Shown: positions 52,690-61,115 of the stretch, in pieces
Position numbering within the stretch: position 1 is the stretch's first letter
Layout of the letters: each line of letters opens with the position of its first letter
NCBI GenBank assembly: GCA_012295275.1
Contig: CM022672.1
Span: 12,940,495-13,004,494, forward strand
Direction of reading: 5' to 3'
Length of the DNA: 64,000 nt
Origin: Chrysomallon squamiferum
Lineage: Eukaryota > Mollusca > Gastropoda > Neomphalida > Peltospiridae
Translations under genes and position numbers: made by a program
Notes under the pieces: generated by a model
The model's input: the letters and a program-made list of their open reading frames with translations, nothing else
What the model was told of the DNA's origin: nothing
Database searches by the model: none

Positions 52690-54059
52690 ATATAAACAAA
52701 TTATTTTTTTTTAATTATCTAACGGAACCCCTTTTGGAACAATTTATTTATTTATTTATTTGGCAAAAGAGAGTTGTTGTCATTTGTTTTATTTAGTTGC
52801 TTTTTTTTTGGGGGTTGTTCCATATTCAACTTCATTAATGTAAATAAGTACATATTTGACACAAGAAACCACCAAAATGATGTCATCATAGAATTAACCT
52901 TTGTAATTTATTTAACACTGTTCATCATTTGCTTATTATCAGATTTACTTAATATCCTTTTCAGCTTTTCACCATTTTGTTGTGTTTAACTTTGTTTGAC
53001 ACCCAATAGCTGATATTTGTTTTTGTGCTGGGGTGTTGTTAAATATTCATTCATTCATTCATTTCTTTTCAGCCTGTTCATGTTGGTTCTATTTCATTTC
53101 AATTGAAATCCCTTTAAATTTCATGTTTTGCCCAGAGCCTATTCATATACAATCAACAAACAAGTAATAAAATTAAAAATTAAAAATTAATAATCTGCAT
53201 GTTTGTAGACTGATCATTTGAACTCCCAAAATTGTGCATCATTATAAATAATACCACAAATCTGAGATCCTCAGATTAACATGACAAAAACTGCCCATTC
53301 AGATTGGTTGGTGATGAGGATCACATGACCAAAATGGGCATTTTAGATTGGATAGTGAAGTGGCTTAATTTCAGTGAAAATAAGAAAGCAGGATCACTTG
53401 CCAAAAATGGATGCCTCAGATTGGTTAATGATTACTAATGTTGGTAAAAAGGAATTAATTTTGTTAATGTTTGGCATAATATGTTATGGGGGATATTCTT
53501 TTATTTATTTATTTATTTATTTATTTATTTTTTTATTATTATTTTTTTTTTTTTTTTTTTTTTTTTAGTAGAACCATTTAAATGAATTTTTTTTGGTGTG
53601 GGGGGCGAGTTGTTAGTATTATTTTCAACCGTGCTAAGTAGTTCCTTTGATATAGTCTAAATATAATATAATCTTTATCACACCTTGAATTAAACGTCGA
53701 TCAGACCTTGAATTAAACGTCTTAACAGTTTTTCATATGTAATATGCTTAAGTCAGAAATCAGTTTTCACCATAAATAGGTTATATAATTAGCAAAAATA
53801 AATTGATTATTAAAAAGAAGCAACAGGTTGATTATGGATATCCGAACAAGACACATCGATAAAAAAAATATATATGTATATAAAAATATGTTAAAAGATA
53901 TTTTGAAATTTAACATTCAAAGTATTTACATACTATATTTACAAATAATAATTATAAAATAATTTACCTGGTTTGTCTCCAGAAAAACGTTTGGATTGGA
54001 AGAGGCACCGACTGGTCCCCTTCCATATCATCTCCACCGAGTTTCTTTCTCTTCGTCAT
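7195..54059 (-). CDS. UNC80: UNC80: NALCN channel complex scaffold, complete 61-exon coding region
   Basis: Orthologue of unc-80/UNC80. In known animals this very large, helical-repeat cytoplasmic protein joins UNC79 to the NALCN sodium-leak channel and is needed for its localisation and activity in neurons, setting resting excitability. The start at 54059 gives MTKRKKLGG and then [13 protein letters not shown], matching the family N-terminus; the stop is TGA at 7195-7197. I joined 61 coding exons by AG acceptors, GT (twice GC) donors and reading phase: 10,464 nt, 3,487 residues, against 3,258 remembered for human. Blocks close to human include [45 protein letters not shown] and [16 protein letters not shown]. 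Exon coordinates are in the block entries below. The least certain junctions are the exon 26 donor (35061 or 35115) and the exon 45 acceptor (20918 or 20909). Confidence 0.97.
7615..12982 (-). other. UNC80: UNC80 intron 60, 5.4 kb
   Basis: Longest intron. It holds poly(T) at about 7783-7817, (TAATC)n at 8053-8080, a long (ATT)n at about 8314-8369, (AAT)n at about 10088-10137 and an 80-bp minisatellite at 12200-12800. I see no GC-rich patch or open frame that would suggest an extra coding exon. Confidence 0.8.
12200..12800. repeat. Minisatellite, about 8 units of 65-80 bp
   Basis: Units share CAGTTATTTAAAGCTTTAAA then CAAACT, followed by TTTTGATCACAC-type sequence. Starts near 12201, 12266, 12335, 12400, 12480, 12560, 12640 and 12720; the last units are close to 80 bp apart. 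Lies in intron 60, about 0.2-0.8 kb downstream of exon 60. Confidence 0.85.
12983..15061 (-). other. UNC80: UNC80 exons 56-60, Ser/Arg-rich tail (residues 3039-3348)
   Basis: Exon 56 14897-15061, 57 14226-14414, 58 13755-13898, 59 13533-13589, 60 12983-13356. The tail is weakly conserved: [58 protein letters not shown], then a basic exon 60 ([21 protein letters not shown]). Exons 56, 57 and 60 are clearly richer in G+C than the introns. Exon 60 could read on to a TAG at 12956-12958, but the donor AAG|GTACAT joins in phase to exon 61, so I end it at 12983. An unspliced form would end nine codons later. Confidence 0.88.
16097..16531 (-). other. UNC80 intron 53 with triplet-rich low-complexity DNA
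   Basis: The plus strand shows CTACTA, ATT and ACC triplet mixtures at about 16130-16258. The only long open frame here runs through exon 54 on the opposite strand and into this repeat, so it is not a gene. Confidence 0.6.
17326..17580 (-). repeat. Tandem duplication of the exon 52 acceptor and 5' end
   Basis: About 17326-17427 and 17474-17579 are the same sequence with scattered changes: both hold the plus-strand block ACTTTGGAGTGTCTAAA followed by TGAAAGAAAA, and AATTAATAATGATGTAAG. The downstream-coding copy is the true start of exon 52 (17355). The upstream copy keeps an AG acceptor but its frame breaks within five codons, so it is a decayed pseudo-exon in intron 51. Confidence 0.85.
18726..21365 (-). 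other. UNC80: UNC80 exons 44-49 (residues 2553-2763)
   Basis: Exon 44 21252-21365, 45 20702-20918, 46 20227-20306, 47 19640-19763, 48 19169-19208, 49 18726-18781. Exon 45 has [20 protein letters not shown], exon 46 [17 protein letters not shown], exon 47 [11 protein letters not shown] then [16 protein letters not shown], exon 48 only 40 nt, exon 49 [18 protein letters not shown]. Exon 45 has two in-frame acceptors 9 nt apart. The intron after exon 46 starts GCAAAA; no GT nearby preserves frame, and the join L-Q-R-Y-M matches human L-R-R-Y-I. Confidence 0.93.
20225..20226 (-). other. UNC80: GC 5' splice site of intron 46
   Basis: Exon 46 ends CAGAG and the intron begins GCAAAA. The next exon (19763) needs two carried bases, which AG supplies, giving L-Q-R-Y-M as in the family. 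No GT within reach gives the same phase. The +5/+6 context (AA) is weak for a GC donor, so the site is well supported by phase but unusual. Confidence 0.75.
21466..21527. repeat. (GATA)n then (GACA)n microsatellite
   Basis: About eleven GATA units followed by four GACA units in intron 43, 32 bp from the donor of exon 43. Confidence 0.95.
21559..25473 (-). other. UNC80: UNC80 exons 36-43 (residues 2223-2553)
   Basis: Exon 36 25396-25473, 37 25036-25143, 38 24480-24524, 39 24016-24200, 40 23404-23602, 41 22627-22734, 42 22171-22281, 43 21559-21716. Conserved pieces: [27 protein letters not shown] (a 45-nt exon), [51 protein letters not shown] and [16 protein letters not shown]. Exon 43 includes a hydrophilic turn ([19 protein letters not shown]) and ends FTR with phase 2. 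All introns here have good GT-AG ends. Confidence 0.96.
26030..30205 (-). other. UNC80: UNC80 exons 28-35 (residues 1958-2222)
   Basis: Exon 28 30071-30205, 29 29102-29202, 30 28832-28918, 31 28138-28221, 32 27779-27847, 33 27155-27253, 34 26757-26853, 35 26030-26151. Near-collinear with human: [97 protein letters not shown], and [20 protein letters not shown]. Exon 34 ends ACTC|GTCAGT, and exon 35 starts in phase 1. The small exon sizes (69-135 nt) are typical of the helical-repeat part of the gene. Confidence 0.96.
28238..28523. repeat. Three near-perfect 96-bp tandem repeats
   Basis: CATCATCTCACAAGAC starts at 28238, 28334 and 28430, exactly 96 bp apart, with very few differences between units. 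It lies in intron 30, 16 bp upstream of exon 31's acceptor. Because 96 is a multiple of three, an opposite-phase frame shows a 32-residue repeat; this is not a gene. 28540-28710 holds further diverged ACTGAAAT-rich units. Confidence 0.95.
31836..35060 (-). other. UNC80: UNC80 intron 26, 3.2 kb
   Basis: Mostly AT-rich with poly(T) and (ATT)n (33331-33373), but with three short patches of clearly higher G+C: 31855-31975, 32440-32535 and 33400-33540. UNC80 has no need of these as exons, since exon 26 to 27 joins in frame without them. On the plus strand two of them look like exons (see the antisense entry). Confidence 0.7.
32445..33525 (+). ncRNA. Candidate plus-strand spliced, polyadenylated transcript inside UNC80 intron 26
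   Basis: Putative exon 32445-32533 is flanked by ACTCAG before it and the donor CACAG|GTAGGT after it. Putative terminal exon starts at 33402 after a pyrimidine-rich acceptor (CTTTTCTAACAG) and holds AATAAA at 33502-33507, followed by a GU-rich stretch. The two exons read through in one open frame ([14 protein letters not shown] to [10 protein letters not shown], then TGA), so a short protein is possible. A GC-rich patch at 31860-31953 ending GTACAG|GTTATT could be an earlier exon, overlapping exon 27 of UNC80. No homology recognised; unproven. Confidence 0.35.
36546..36592. repeat. Compound (AT)n(CT)n(CCCT)n microsatellite
   Basis: Runs of AT, then CT, then CCCT in intron 23. Confidence 0.9.
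37978..38100. repeat. (GGAT)n-type minisatellite
   Basis: GATGGATG units with interruptions such as GGGATATAATGGGAT, in intron 21, about 130 bp from exon 21. Confidence 0.9.
40317..40318 (-). other. UNC80: GC 5' splice site of intron 19
   Basis: AAG|GCAAGT, the classic strong context for the GC class of U2 introns. The join W-I-K to V-V-I-Q is in phase 0 and agrees with the family. Confidence 0.88.
40319..41518 (-). other. UNC80: UNC80 exons 17-19 (residues 1403-1554)
   Basis: Exon 17 41393-41518, exon 18 40798-40923, exon 19 40319-40521. Exon 17 carries [18 protein letters not shown] (human RKISFAGVL). Exon 18 is strongly basic ([18 protein letters not shown]). Exon 19 is acidic ([18 protein letters not shown]) and ends in LYTNLPWIK. 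The exon 18 donor is taken as A|GTACGT because only that phase joins exon 19 in frame. The intron after exon 19 begins GCAAGT, a non-canonical GC donor in a strong context (AAG|GCAAGT). Confidence 0.92.
40474..40672 (-). repeat. Tandem duplication of the exon 19 acceptor and 5' end
   Basis: Plus-strand 40474-40560 (exon 19 start and its intron end) is repeated in diverged form at about 40588-40672. Both have the order CTGCTNACTTTTCTA, then CATCTGTTTTATSCC, then a related AT-rich tail. The copy lies in intron 18, upstream of the real exon, and has lost the reading frame. Confidence 0.8.
41630..41682. repeat. (TA)n(CA)n microsatellite
   Basis: TA run followed by about 19 CA units in intron 16. 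Confidence 0.95.
41956..43859 (-). other. UNC80: UNC80 exons 13-16 (residues 1144-1403)
   Basis: Exon 13 43681-43859, exon 14 43224-43439, exon 15 42696-42831, exon 16 41956-42201. One of the best conserved blocks: [56 protein letters not shown] (human [13 protein letters not shown]) and [19 protein letters not shown]. Exons 13, 14 and 15 each start cleanly after a pyrimidine-rich acceptor, and phases 0/0/1/1 carry through. A Ser-rich tail ([16 protein letters not shown]) follows in exon 16. Confidence 0.96.
44299..45522 (-). other. UNC80: UNC80 exons 10-12, basic/Ser linker (residues 975-1144)
   Basis: Exon 10 45399-45522, exon 11 45022-45175, exon 12 44299-44526. Hydrophilic, Ser/Arg-rich linker between helical blocks. 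Exon 10 ends in [12 protein letters not shown], close to the human SRRISLRKKLKL segment. Exon 11 has [21 protein letters not shown]. Exon 12 has [21 protein letters not shown]. It is probably disordered and phosphorylated; the basic SLFRKK core is the only strongly conserved piece I can see. Confidence 0.92.
45809..45866. repeat. (TG)29 microsatellite close to the exon 9 donor
   Basis: Uninterrupted TG on the plus strand, that is CA on the transcript, starting about 31 nt downstream of exon 9. CA-rich RNA next to a donor is a known binding site class for hnRNP L. Confidence 0.95.
45898..47841 (-). other. UNC80: UNC80 exons 6-9 (residues 686-975)
   Basis: Exon 6 47564-47841, exon 7 46958-47199, exon 8 46490-46671, exon 9 45898-46064. 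Conserved helical-repeat region. [13 protein letters not shown] is followed by [16 protein letters not shown]. Next come [10 protein letters not shown] (human LGCAYGCGEG), [11 protein letters not shown] and [32 protein letters not shown]. Exon 8 starts CTCAG, with phase fixed by the single C left from exon 7. A (TG)n run on the plus strand starts about 31 nt inside the intron after exon 9. Confidence 0.95.
48096..49416 (-). other. UNC80: UNC80 exon 5, largest exon (residues 245-685)
   Basis: A single 1,321-nt exon. Acceptor TTCAG at 49417-49418, donor CAG|GTATTT at 48094-48095. It has a short Cys cluster (C283-x2-C286-x14-C301-x-C303), then the conserved [10 protein letters not shown] segment, then a long Ser/Thr/Pro/basic stretch with many S-P and R-x-x-S sites (for example SRSPSPKLP and KSLLRRKE). 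It ends near [11 protein letters not shown], which matches human PRSLTDSCINY. The middle is probably disordered and a likely phosphorylation target. No function is assigned to the Cys cluster in the family as I know it. Confidence 0.95.
51445..51458 (+). promoter_or_regulatory. X-box (RFX site) candidate in intron 2
   Basis: GTTCCCATGGCAAC fits the 14-bp X-box consensus GTHNYYATRRNAAC at every position. X-boxes bind RFX factors and mark ciliary and some neuronal genes. Seen once; function is inference. Confidence 0.4.
51863..51920. repeat. (CA)n microsatellite, about 29 units
   Basis: Uninterrupted CA run in intron 2. Confidence 0.97.
52165..53967 (-). other. UNC80: UNC80 intron 1, 1.8 kb
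   Basis: AT-rich with TA and CA runs near 52598-52688, a TTTA run and poly(T) at 53502-53567. A segment at 53280-53430 repeats a motif around AGATTGG three times (minus-strand CCAAT boxes). No coding signal. Confidence 0.75.
53290..53430. repeat. Three degenerate units carrying CCAAT (ATTGG) motifs
   Basis: AGATTGGWTAGTGAWG-type units with ATTGG at 53303-53307, 53347-53351 and 53420-53424, and GATCAC-TG-CCAAAATGG between them. This could be just a small tandem duplication or an NF-Y type cluster in intron 1. Confidence 0.55.
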
Positions 54060-54300
54060 TTTGAAGAATATTTAAACACAAACCAAATCAGAAAAATATC
54101 GTGCCTGTGCACCAGTAACACCAAAATTCCATCCCCGTCCCATCATAAATACAGGGAATGATATTCTTCGTCGATTAGGTTATTTCACATCTTCTACTGT
54201 GTTCATCCTTCCGTATCGAATCTTCATCTTCATACAAACTACTTTCTAAAAGCTGTATTGTCAATAAGCGGCTGTTGACGTCCATCGGTATTCTTAGTTA
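54060..54300 (-). promoter_or_regulatory. UNC80: UNC80 5' leader and proximal upstream region
   Basis: About 240 nt of mixed, less AT-rich sequence sits between the start codon and an (AAT)n array, consistent with a 5' leader or core promoter. It contains a CRE-like TGACGTCC (plus strand 54276-54283) and an upstream ATG. No clear TATA box can be singled out in such AT-rich DNA, so the transcription start is not located; untranslated exons further upstream are possible. Confidence 0.55.
54175..54285 (-). other. Upstream ORF in the UNC80 leader, 36 codons
   Basis: ATG at 54285, TAA at 54175-54177. The peptide begins MDVNSRLL and has a charged middle (ESSLYEDEDSIRKDEHSRR). It ends 115 nt before the UNC80 ATG. 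If the transcript starts upstream of 54285 it could lower UNC80 translation. A chance ORF of this length is plausible, so conservation in relatives decides. Confidence 0.4.
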
Positions 54301-54315
54301 TTTTGGACATATTTC

Positions 54316-54318
<3 letters not shown>

Positions 54319-54373
<55 letters not shown>
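54319..54373. repeat. (AAT)n microsatellite upstream of UNC80
   Basis: About 18 AAT units immediately upstream of the probable 5' leader. Confidence 0.97.
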
Positions 54374-54375
<2 letters not shown>

Positions 54376-54495
54376 TGCAGTCAAATGTCAGTTTTAATTA
54401 ATATGTTTGTTTGCTTATTTATCATAATAATGAATATTTATTTATTCATTTATTTATATACTTATTTACTTGCTAACTTATCTGTTATAATGATG

Positions 54496-54527
<32 letters not shown>

Positions 54528-55681
54528 TTTCCTATCGATTTAAAATAGATTTTAAAAAGAATAATAATGACACCACTTAGATGTTGTTGTTGTTCTTTTT
54601 ACTGCGAAAAATAATACACCGTAAATTTCTCAATTTTTAAATTTATGTAATTTCTAACAATAATAATAATAATTTAAAAAAAAAAAAAAAAAAAAGAAAC
54701 AACAAAGAAATATTGTGATAGGCGCACTCTTAATCGATGCAAATGCTATTTTGGTACAAAAAAATGAAGAAGAAGGAATAATGTTGTCGCGGATGTTATT
54801 GTCATTGTTGTGTTGTAACACTATGTTCAATGTGTTTTTTTCTTTCTTACTTACTTTCTTTTTTTCTTACTTACTTTCTTTCTTTCTTTCTTTATTTATT
54901 TCTTTATTTTATTTTATTTATATATTGTTTGTTATTATTTTTTTTTTTTTTCCAATATAAATAAATAAATAAATACATTTTAGTTGGGCGCATCCTTTTA
55001 ATTTTTCTCTTTTTTTTTTTTTTAATTTAATTTTTTTCAGCTTTATTCTTTTTTATTTATTTATTTTATTAGTCATTATTATTATTATAGAGTTAACAAA
55101 AATCAGTCCACCGCAGGGATAGCTTTTCTCTATTCTGTAATGCTGAATTCGTTCCGAACTGTAGAGGCCACTACAAACAAAAATAGCATAATATTAAAAA
55201 AACTGAAATCATGTTTATCCCTTAAGAACAACAATAACAAAAACAACAGCAACAACAGCAACAATAACAGCAACAACAATAACAATAATAAGAAGAAGAA
55301 GATGATGATGAATTTAGTATAAATAATCAGAAAAAGAGAGAAAATACGCTTGGAGGTAATTTGAATGAAACTTCTTATTAAATTTCTTTCTTTCTTTTTT
55401 AACGATTTTAAGCAAAAGTGTATAAAAGTTCTAACAGATACCCTTTGAAATGATGTTTTTCATCAAAAAGAAAGAAAGAAGTAATTTTAAAAATTATATT
55501 TTTATTGTTATTATTTTTTAAAAGGAAAAGAAAGAATAAAACATTCTAAAGACTTAAAAATATTGTACCTGTTATTATTATAATTTATGACATACACACA
55601 ACATATTCTTAGAGGAAAAAAGAAAAGTTCAGAATTAATAAATATTAATTTTACAGAAATTATGGAACTATTTTTGAGAAC

Positions 55682-55716
<35 letters not shown>

Positions 55717-57895
55717 ATATATATATTTTTTTAATAGTCCGTTATTAAATCGATATGTCTAACCATAAATAATAATAAAAATAAAAATATGAATTCATTT
55801 ATTTAAAAAAAACACAAAAAAAAACAATAACAGTTAGCCTAAGGGAGATTCAATCCAATGCGATGCGATTTATTTGTAAAACAGAAGTCGGTAATAGATA
55901 ACACAACCCTGTTTAGCATTATTTAATCATCCTCCTAGCAATGTTATTATTTAAATATAAAAAAAAAAAAAAATAGTGGTTGATCGATGTGTGGTGTTTT
56001 AAAATAGCAGCCGAAGGTAATTTTAGAAACGGTAGAGATAATATTCAGCTTGGGCACCTATGCACCCGAGAATTAATATAGGGTGCGCAAAATACTTTAG
56101 AAAATCAACCTGGAACCGTGTATTATGTTTTGTATATGTCGTTTGGTAAATCTACTGAATAGCACGTTTTTCTCTACGAGCATGATTATGTATATTGTGC
56201 GAATACACTCTATGTCTGTTTTTTAGTGTTAACATCCTTTTATTGTTCAGATCCATAAAAGTATATATATAGATACATTTGTTTTATATCTAGCATTAAC
56301 TTAATATGCGTCTGGCATATAAAAATGGAAAGTGTCGTAACTCTTAATTCAAAATTGCCAAATGCAAAGAAAAAAAATTATTTATTTATTTATTTATTTT
56401 TTATTAATATATATTTTTTTTATTTTACTTTTTTATTATTAATATTTTTTTTTTTTTTTTTTTTTTTATGGGCCAAACTGTAAACATATTTGTTTCTTAA
56501 ACGTGTCCTTTAATGTAGAAAAATGTAAAGATGTAAACACACACATACACGTACATCTGTATTCCATTACCGATTTCAGTTTTCAGTAAGCTGTATATTA
56601 TAATTATACATTATTCATCAATAAACATATTTAAAAATCCATCAAGAGCTAATGTATTGTGACATTCCAGCTTATAGATATTTCGTTGGCAACATGCGAC
56701 AAAACCAGTGAAAACATTTTGCCTAATTGTTAAATTAATAAGAATAAGAAAGAAAGAAAGAAAGAAAGTCAAAATACAAATTAAAACAGATACTAATTAT
56801 CTCTCTGTCTCTCGCTCTTTACATATATATATTAATCCATTTATTGAAAATATCGGTACAGTATACATCGTATAGGATAGCATTATTTTATGAGCTGTTT
56901 CTTTTTCTCAGTGATACATTTATACCAAGTTATGTCTGTACGGGTTGATTAATGTACCATTTACATTATCTGTTAACTTTTGCTTTCTTTATCCAAAAGG
57001 ATATTACTACTTTCTATTTAATTATATATGTAGAAAGTATGATATGCAATGATGGAAGGACTTTTCGGTTTACAGCGTATGCTTAAAATTTATATCAGCA
57101 TGGCGTCAGAGACGTTTACTAAGTATTCTTTGTCAAGTTTCTAGCATTTAAAATTATTATTTTCCTTCTCTAATTATATGTGCATATTTTACTCAGCTCT
57201 TATAAGCAACATATGTACGAAGTTATTTTTCCATAAATAAATTTCTTTAATTAATTAATAGCTTGTACAAGAAGGTGATTTAGTTGGTAGTCTCGGTAAA
57301 TCGGTACGTACTGCTGCAGTTTTGAAGAGCGTGTGTAATGCGTTATTTCCGTGTAAGAGGCCTTTATCCACTGAGACTTATTTTTGGACTTGCTTATCCT
57401 TAGTTTCTAAAACCTATTTCCATCACTGACGATACGATTCGTATACAACATGACAAGAAAAGCATAAAATGCTTGTGTTATTCATTTTTTCTCATTACTA
57501 AATTAATACTGTAGGCGTACTAATATTTTTAGTCCAACTGTTTATGGTTTACGCATAATTCCTATTACCGTTTCATTTCTTCATCCTAGTCAGTAGTTGA
57601 TTGTGTACCAAAATCAGATTTATTTCGTAAGTAATTAGGATGTACAGTTATTAATAGCAAATGATAAAAAAAAAACCTCCGATATGCTGTATATCACGTT
57701 TAAACGATCAGCCGAAAACCTAACATTCGCAAATACATTTAACAAATATATTCAAAGCGGAATCACTGACACTATATTATCATTAAGTGATATTCTGTGG
57801 ATGCCAGCTGATCAAACTATGCAAATGATTGCAGTCCGCTAGGCTACAGACGTTAGAGTAATTCCATAACATGAAATAAACGGTTCTCTCAGTCG

Positions 57896-57990
57896 CAAGG
57901 CCCCGTGCCGCCACTATGGCGCCATTTCTCCTTCAATCCGCCAAAACGTCTTCAGTGTATTCCCGCCAATTCTTTCGTCTGCTTCTCCTG
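57896..57990. promoter_or_regulatory. GC-rich patch with ATGGCGCCAT and E2F-like sites
   Basis: A sharp rise in G+C in AT-rich surroundings. Contains the palindrome ATGGCGCCAT (57916-57925), CCGCCAAAAC and TTCCCGCCAA (57960-57969). Resembles a small CpG promoter; no coding exon recognised. Confidence 0.4.
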
Positions 57991-58992
57991 AAAAAAAAAA
58001 AAAATAAAAAAAAAAAAAGTTATAGATAAAAAATTGGAAAAAAAAAAGAGAGAGAGAGTGAGAGGGAAATGAAAAATGTTATAATATTTAATATATGATC
58101 ATAACTAGCAGTTATTGATTAATTATATATTTTAAAGCAAGAATTAATTGTAGTTGTCAAATGTGCACAAAGGAAAATGAGGATTTTTTTCCATAATCAC
58201 CAAGTGATCTCACTCTTCATTTAAAAACCAAGCGGCATTGAGTGACAGGGTATACATTTTTCCTTTCTTATTTATTGATAATTTATTTCTAATACAAAAG
58301 CAATTCAAATACATTTTACACATTTCAACGATTTCTGAACGAAAAGTAAATACGTATGACGAAATTATGGTTTACAGTACAACTGTAAGAACGAACATGA
58401 CTTCACATCTGTTGAGACGAACTATTACCGATTCAAAATAGTTATATATTTATTAATTCAGACATCAAGAATAAAAGAATGAAGATAGTGACCCAAACAA
58501 AATTGAAGACGTTTCCAAAACCTTTTGAAATGGATTTTTTTTTTTTACAACATATCGCTACCACAAAAAAAAATAATGCTATCAACTTCGATCGCGAACT
58601 GTCAACTTCTAGATGCTATTAGGCCGTCATACAGATTTATTACTGCTTTTCATCTATAACTGTTTTTCTTTCTTATTTTTTTATTTTTTATTTTTTTTTT
58701 TTTTCCCTACACTCTGCTTTTCTTCTTGAAGTTTTTACAAATGGGATTTATTTATTTATTTATTTATTTATTTATTTTGTTTATTTGTTTATTTGTATAC
58801 TTATTTCTTTTCTTTTTTATGGTCTATTTTTCCGTGTTGAACTTCTTTTTATGCAACAAGGACACGAAACATAAAAAGAAATACAAAAAATAGACGCACA
58901 AAAAATAAACAAAACAAACAAAAGGAAATATTTGTCGAGTGCATGTCGTAACTACCTTATTCACACATAATAAACCAATGAAAATGGAATGT

Positions 58993-59033
58993 CTGCAGGC
59001 GCCATGTTGGCCGTTTCAGTCAGTCGGCGCTTA
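58993..59033. promoter_or_regulatory. GC-rich patch with a YY1-like GCGCCATGTTGG
   Basis: GGCGCCATGTTGGCC holds the GCCATNTTG core typical of YY1 sites near animal transcription starts, followed by CAGTCGGCGC. Confidence 0.4.
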
Positions 59034-59764
59034 AATACTTTAATATGCAAACATAGTTCTTTTTCTTAGGAAACGATTGAAACAACAGCATATGAAGTAG
59101 ACATATAGTTGTCTTTACTCGGTTCTTTAAGAATAAATTCTTCTACACTTAACCATTGTTGTAATGCCGACTTTTAAACGTATTATTTTATTATTTTTTC
59201 TTCTTTTAAATGTCTGAAACTTAGCTAATCTTGTGCTCAGTAATTAAGACTAATCTTACTATGACGTACATTAATCCCTGTTTTCAAAAGTTGTCTAATT
59301 AAATTAACTTTAAAATAAAATTTAAGTACCATTGTTTGGTTAACAATGGGAAGAAATGTAGACAATTATAATTATTTCTACGGATAACTAGTTGTGTCCT
59401 GCGCACTAAATAGCCATATTATATGTCATCTCTATCCTACCTTTCTTGGCAAGGTCGTGTGATTAATTAAATTGTACTGTCGCTTTCACCAGTGAATAAA
59501 AAAGTGAAATAAGTATTTTTTCAGGTGCTGACACACATAATAATATAACAATAGACTTCATTCAGTGACACCAAATGATAAATTTCAACCATTAGACTTT
59601 ACACACTTAAGTAGACCGAACAAATTCACATGTACTAACACATTTAATAATATCCAAAATGTATGTATGCATAGATTAAAAATATATGTGTGTATGCATG
59701 TACATGTACTTATGTACTTATGTACGTGTACATGTATGTGTGTATGTGTATATATATATAGACA

Positions 59765-59797
<33 letters not shown>

Positions 59798-60007
59798 GTT
59801 TTATTTTTTATAAATCTACATTAATAATATACTACACTTATAAAAGTCCTAATAAAACTTATTTTCATTGTGGGAATTAATTTTCATCTTTAACAGTTGT
59901 TAAAATAGTATTATGTAAATACGCAATAATCATTTGAAGAGAATAAACATAATAAAATGTTCATGAATGCACTTGATCTTTTTTGTCTACGCGTCCTTGG
60001 TTTAGCT

Positions 60008-60050
60008 TTCACGTATGCGCATGCGCCTTTTCGATTGCGCGTCGCATTAG
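60008..60050. promoter_or_regulatory. NRF1-like palindrome GCGCATGCGC
   Basis: GCGCATGCGC at 60017-60026 inside a CpG-rich patch (TTGCGCGTCGCA follows). This is the NRF1 core; NRF1 sites are typically found at promoters. Confidence 0.45.
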
Positions 60051-60358
60051 AATACTGTTTTGTTTTTGTGTCCTTTCGTGTGTGTTTCTAATTACTTTCA
60101 GTTTAGATTTAATGAAAATTTGTAGTATTCTTCTTTTTCAATTATTATTATTATTATTCGATAATGTGCTGTATATATTTTTATATTTATATTCATTCTG
60201 ATAACTTGAATAAACCGATGTTTTCAATCCTGTTTCATTCTCTCTATTTCTTTTTTTGTTTACCGAATTAAAATTTTATGAATTAATTATGATAATTATA
60301 TATATAAGCTCAATGTCAAAGTGCTACGTACTATCATTAAATATAAATATATATATAT

Positions 60359-60363
<5 letters not shown>

Positions 60364-60443
<80 letters not shown>
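60364..60443. repeat. (AG)40 microsatellite
   Basis: Uninterrupted 80-bp AG run, the longest dinucleotide array in the window. Confidence 0.98.
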
Positions 60444-60447
<4 letters not shown>

Positions 60448-60677
60448 AATGTATCAGGTTCCATCGTACGCAAATTAAATATGATATTCCAGTGGAGTTA
60501 AAAGATATATGTGCAGTGTTGATACAGCTGCACTGTATTAATTAAATATTTGTTAACTACCGTTGTCATCAAAGATCATGTTTCAAACCAAGGATTTCGA
60601 AAAAAGCCTGAACCGTGTGACAACTATTAATATATTACTCTGGCACCAATGGCACCGAAACCTATCCGGTTGACAAA

Positions 60678-60694
60678 TTTTATTTTATTTTATT

Positions 60695-60749
<55 letters not shown>

Positions 60750-60755
60750 TTTTTT
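60678..60755. repeat. (TTTA)n array
   Basis: Long TTTA run continuing as T-rich degenerate sequence to about 60800. Confidence 0.95.
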
Positions 60756-61098
60756 TTTTTATTTTATTTTATTTATTTATTTTTTTATTTATTTTTTTTT
60801 TTAACTCTTATGGGTTCATTAACTATTCGGCCACTAAACTGAGTTAGCATAAATTTTTATTTGTTCATAGTAAACCAAAATTTTAAAAATCAAAATTATT
60901 TATGTATTTTATATTGAAATTTACAAGAATTTTTTATATATTTATTTTTATCGTTATGTTAAAATAGTCACCATTTCTTTCTTTTTCTATATCTTTTAAA
61001 TAAATAAATAATAATCCGCTTAATTTTCACTGATGACACGTAACTATAAAGTTGGCGTTTTAACTCCCTTGATCTTCTGACACAATATCTAGCTTTTG

Positions 61099-61115
61099 CC
61101 GATAGATGGCGCCAT
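61099..61115 (+). promoter_or_regulatory. CTCF-like site overlapping ATGGCGCCAT
   Basis: CCGATAGATGGCGC (61099-61112) matches CCANNAGRKGGCRS with one mismatch; ATGGCGCCAT at 61106-61115 overlaps it. Insulator function is only a guess. Confidence 0.35.

Larger units (their letters stand above)
49688..54059 (-). other. UNC80: UNC80 exons 1-4 (residues 1-245)
   Basis: Exon 1 coding 53968-54059, exon 2 52116-52164, exon 3 49942-50448, exon 4 49688-49773. Exon 1 has a basic start (MTKRKK) and ends in the donor CAG|GTAAAT. Exon 2 encodes [17 protein letters not shown]. Exon 3, 507 nt in phase 0, opens with SFERVVVQN and carries the conserved N-terminal helical core ([45 protein letters not shown]). 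Exon 4 is less conserved. Introns 1 and 2 are 1.8 and 1.7 kb, among the longest in the gene, a common place for regulatory DNA. Confidence 0.96.
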
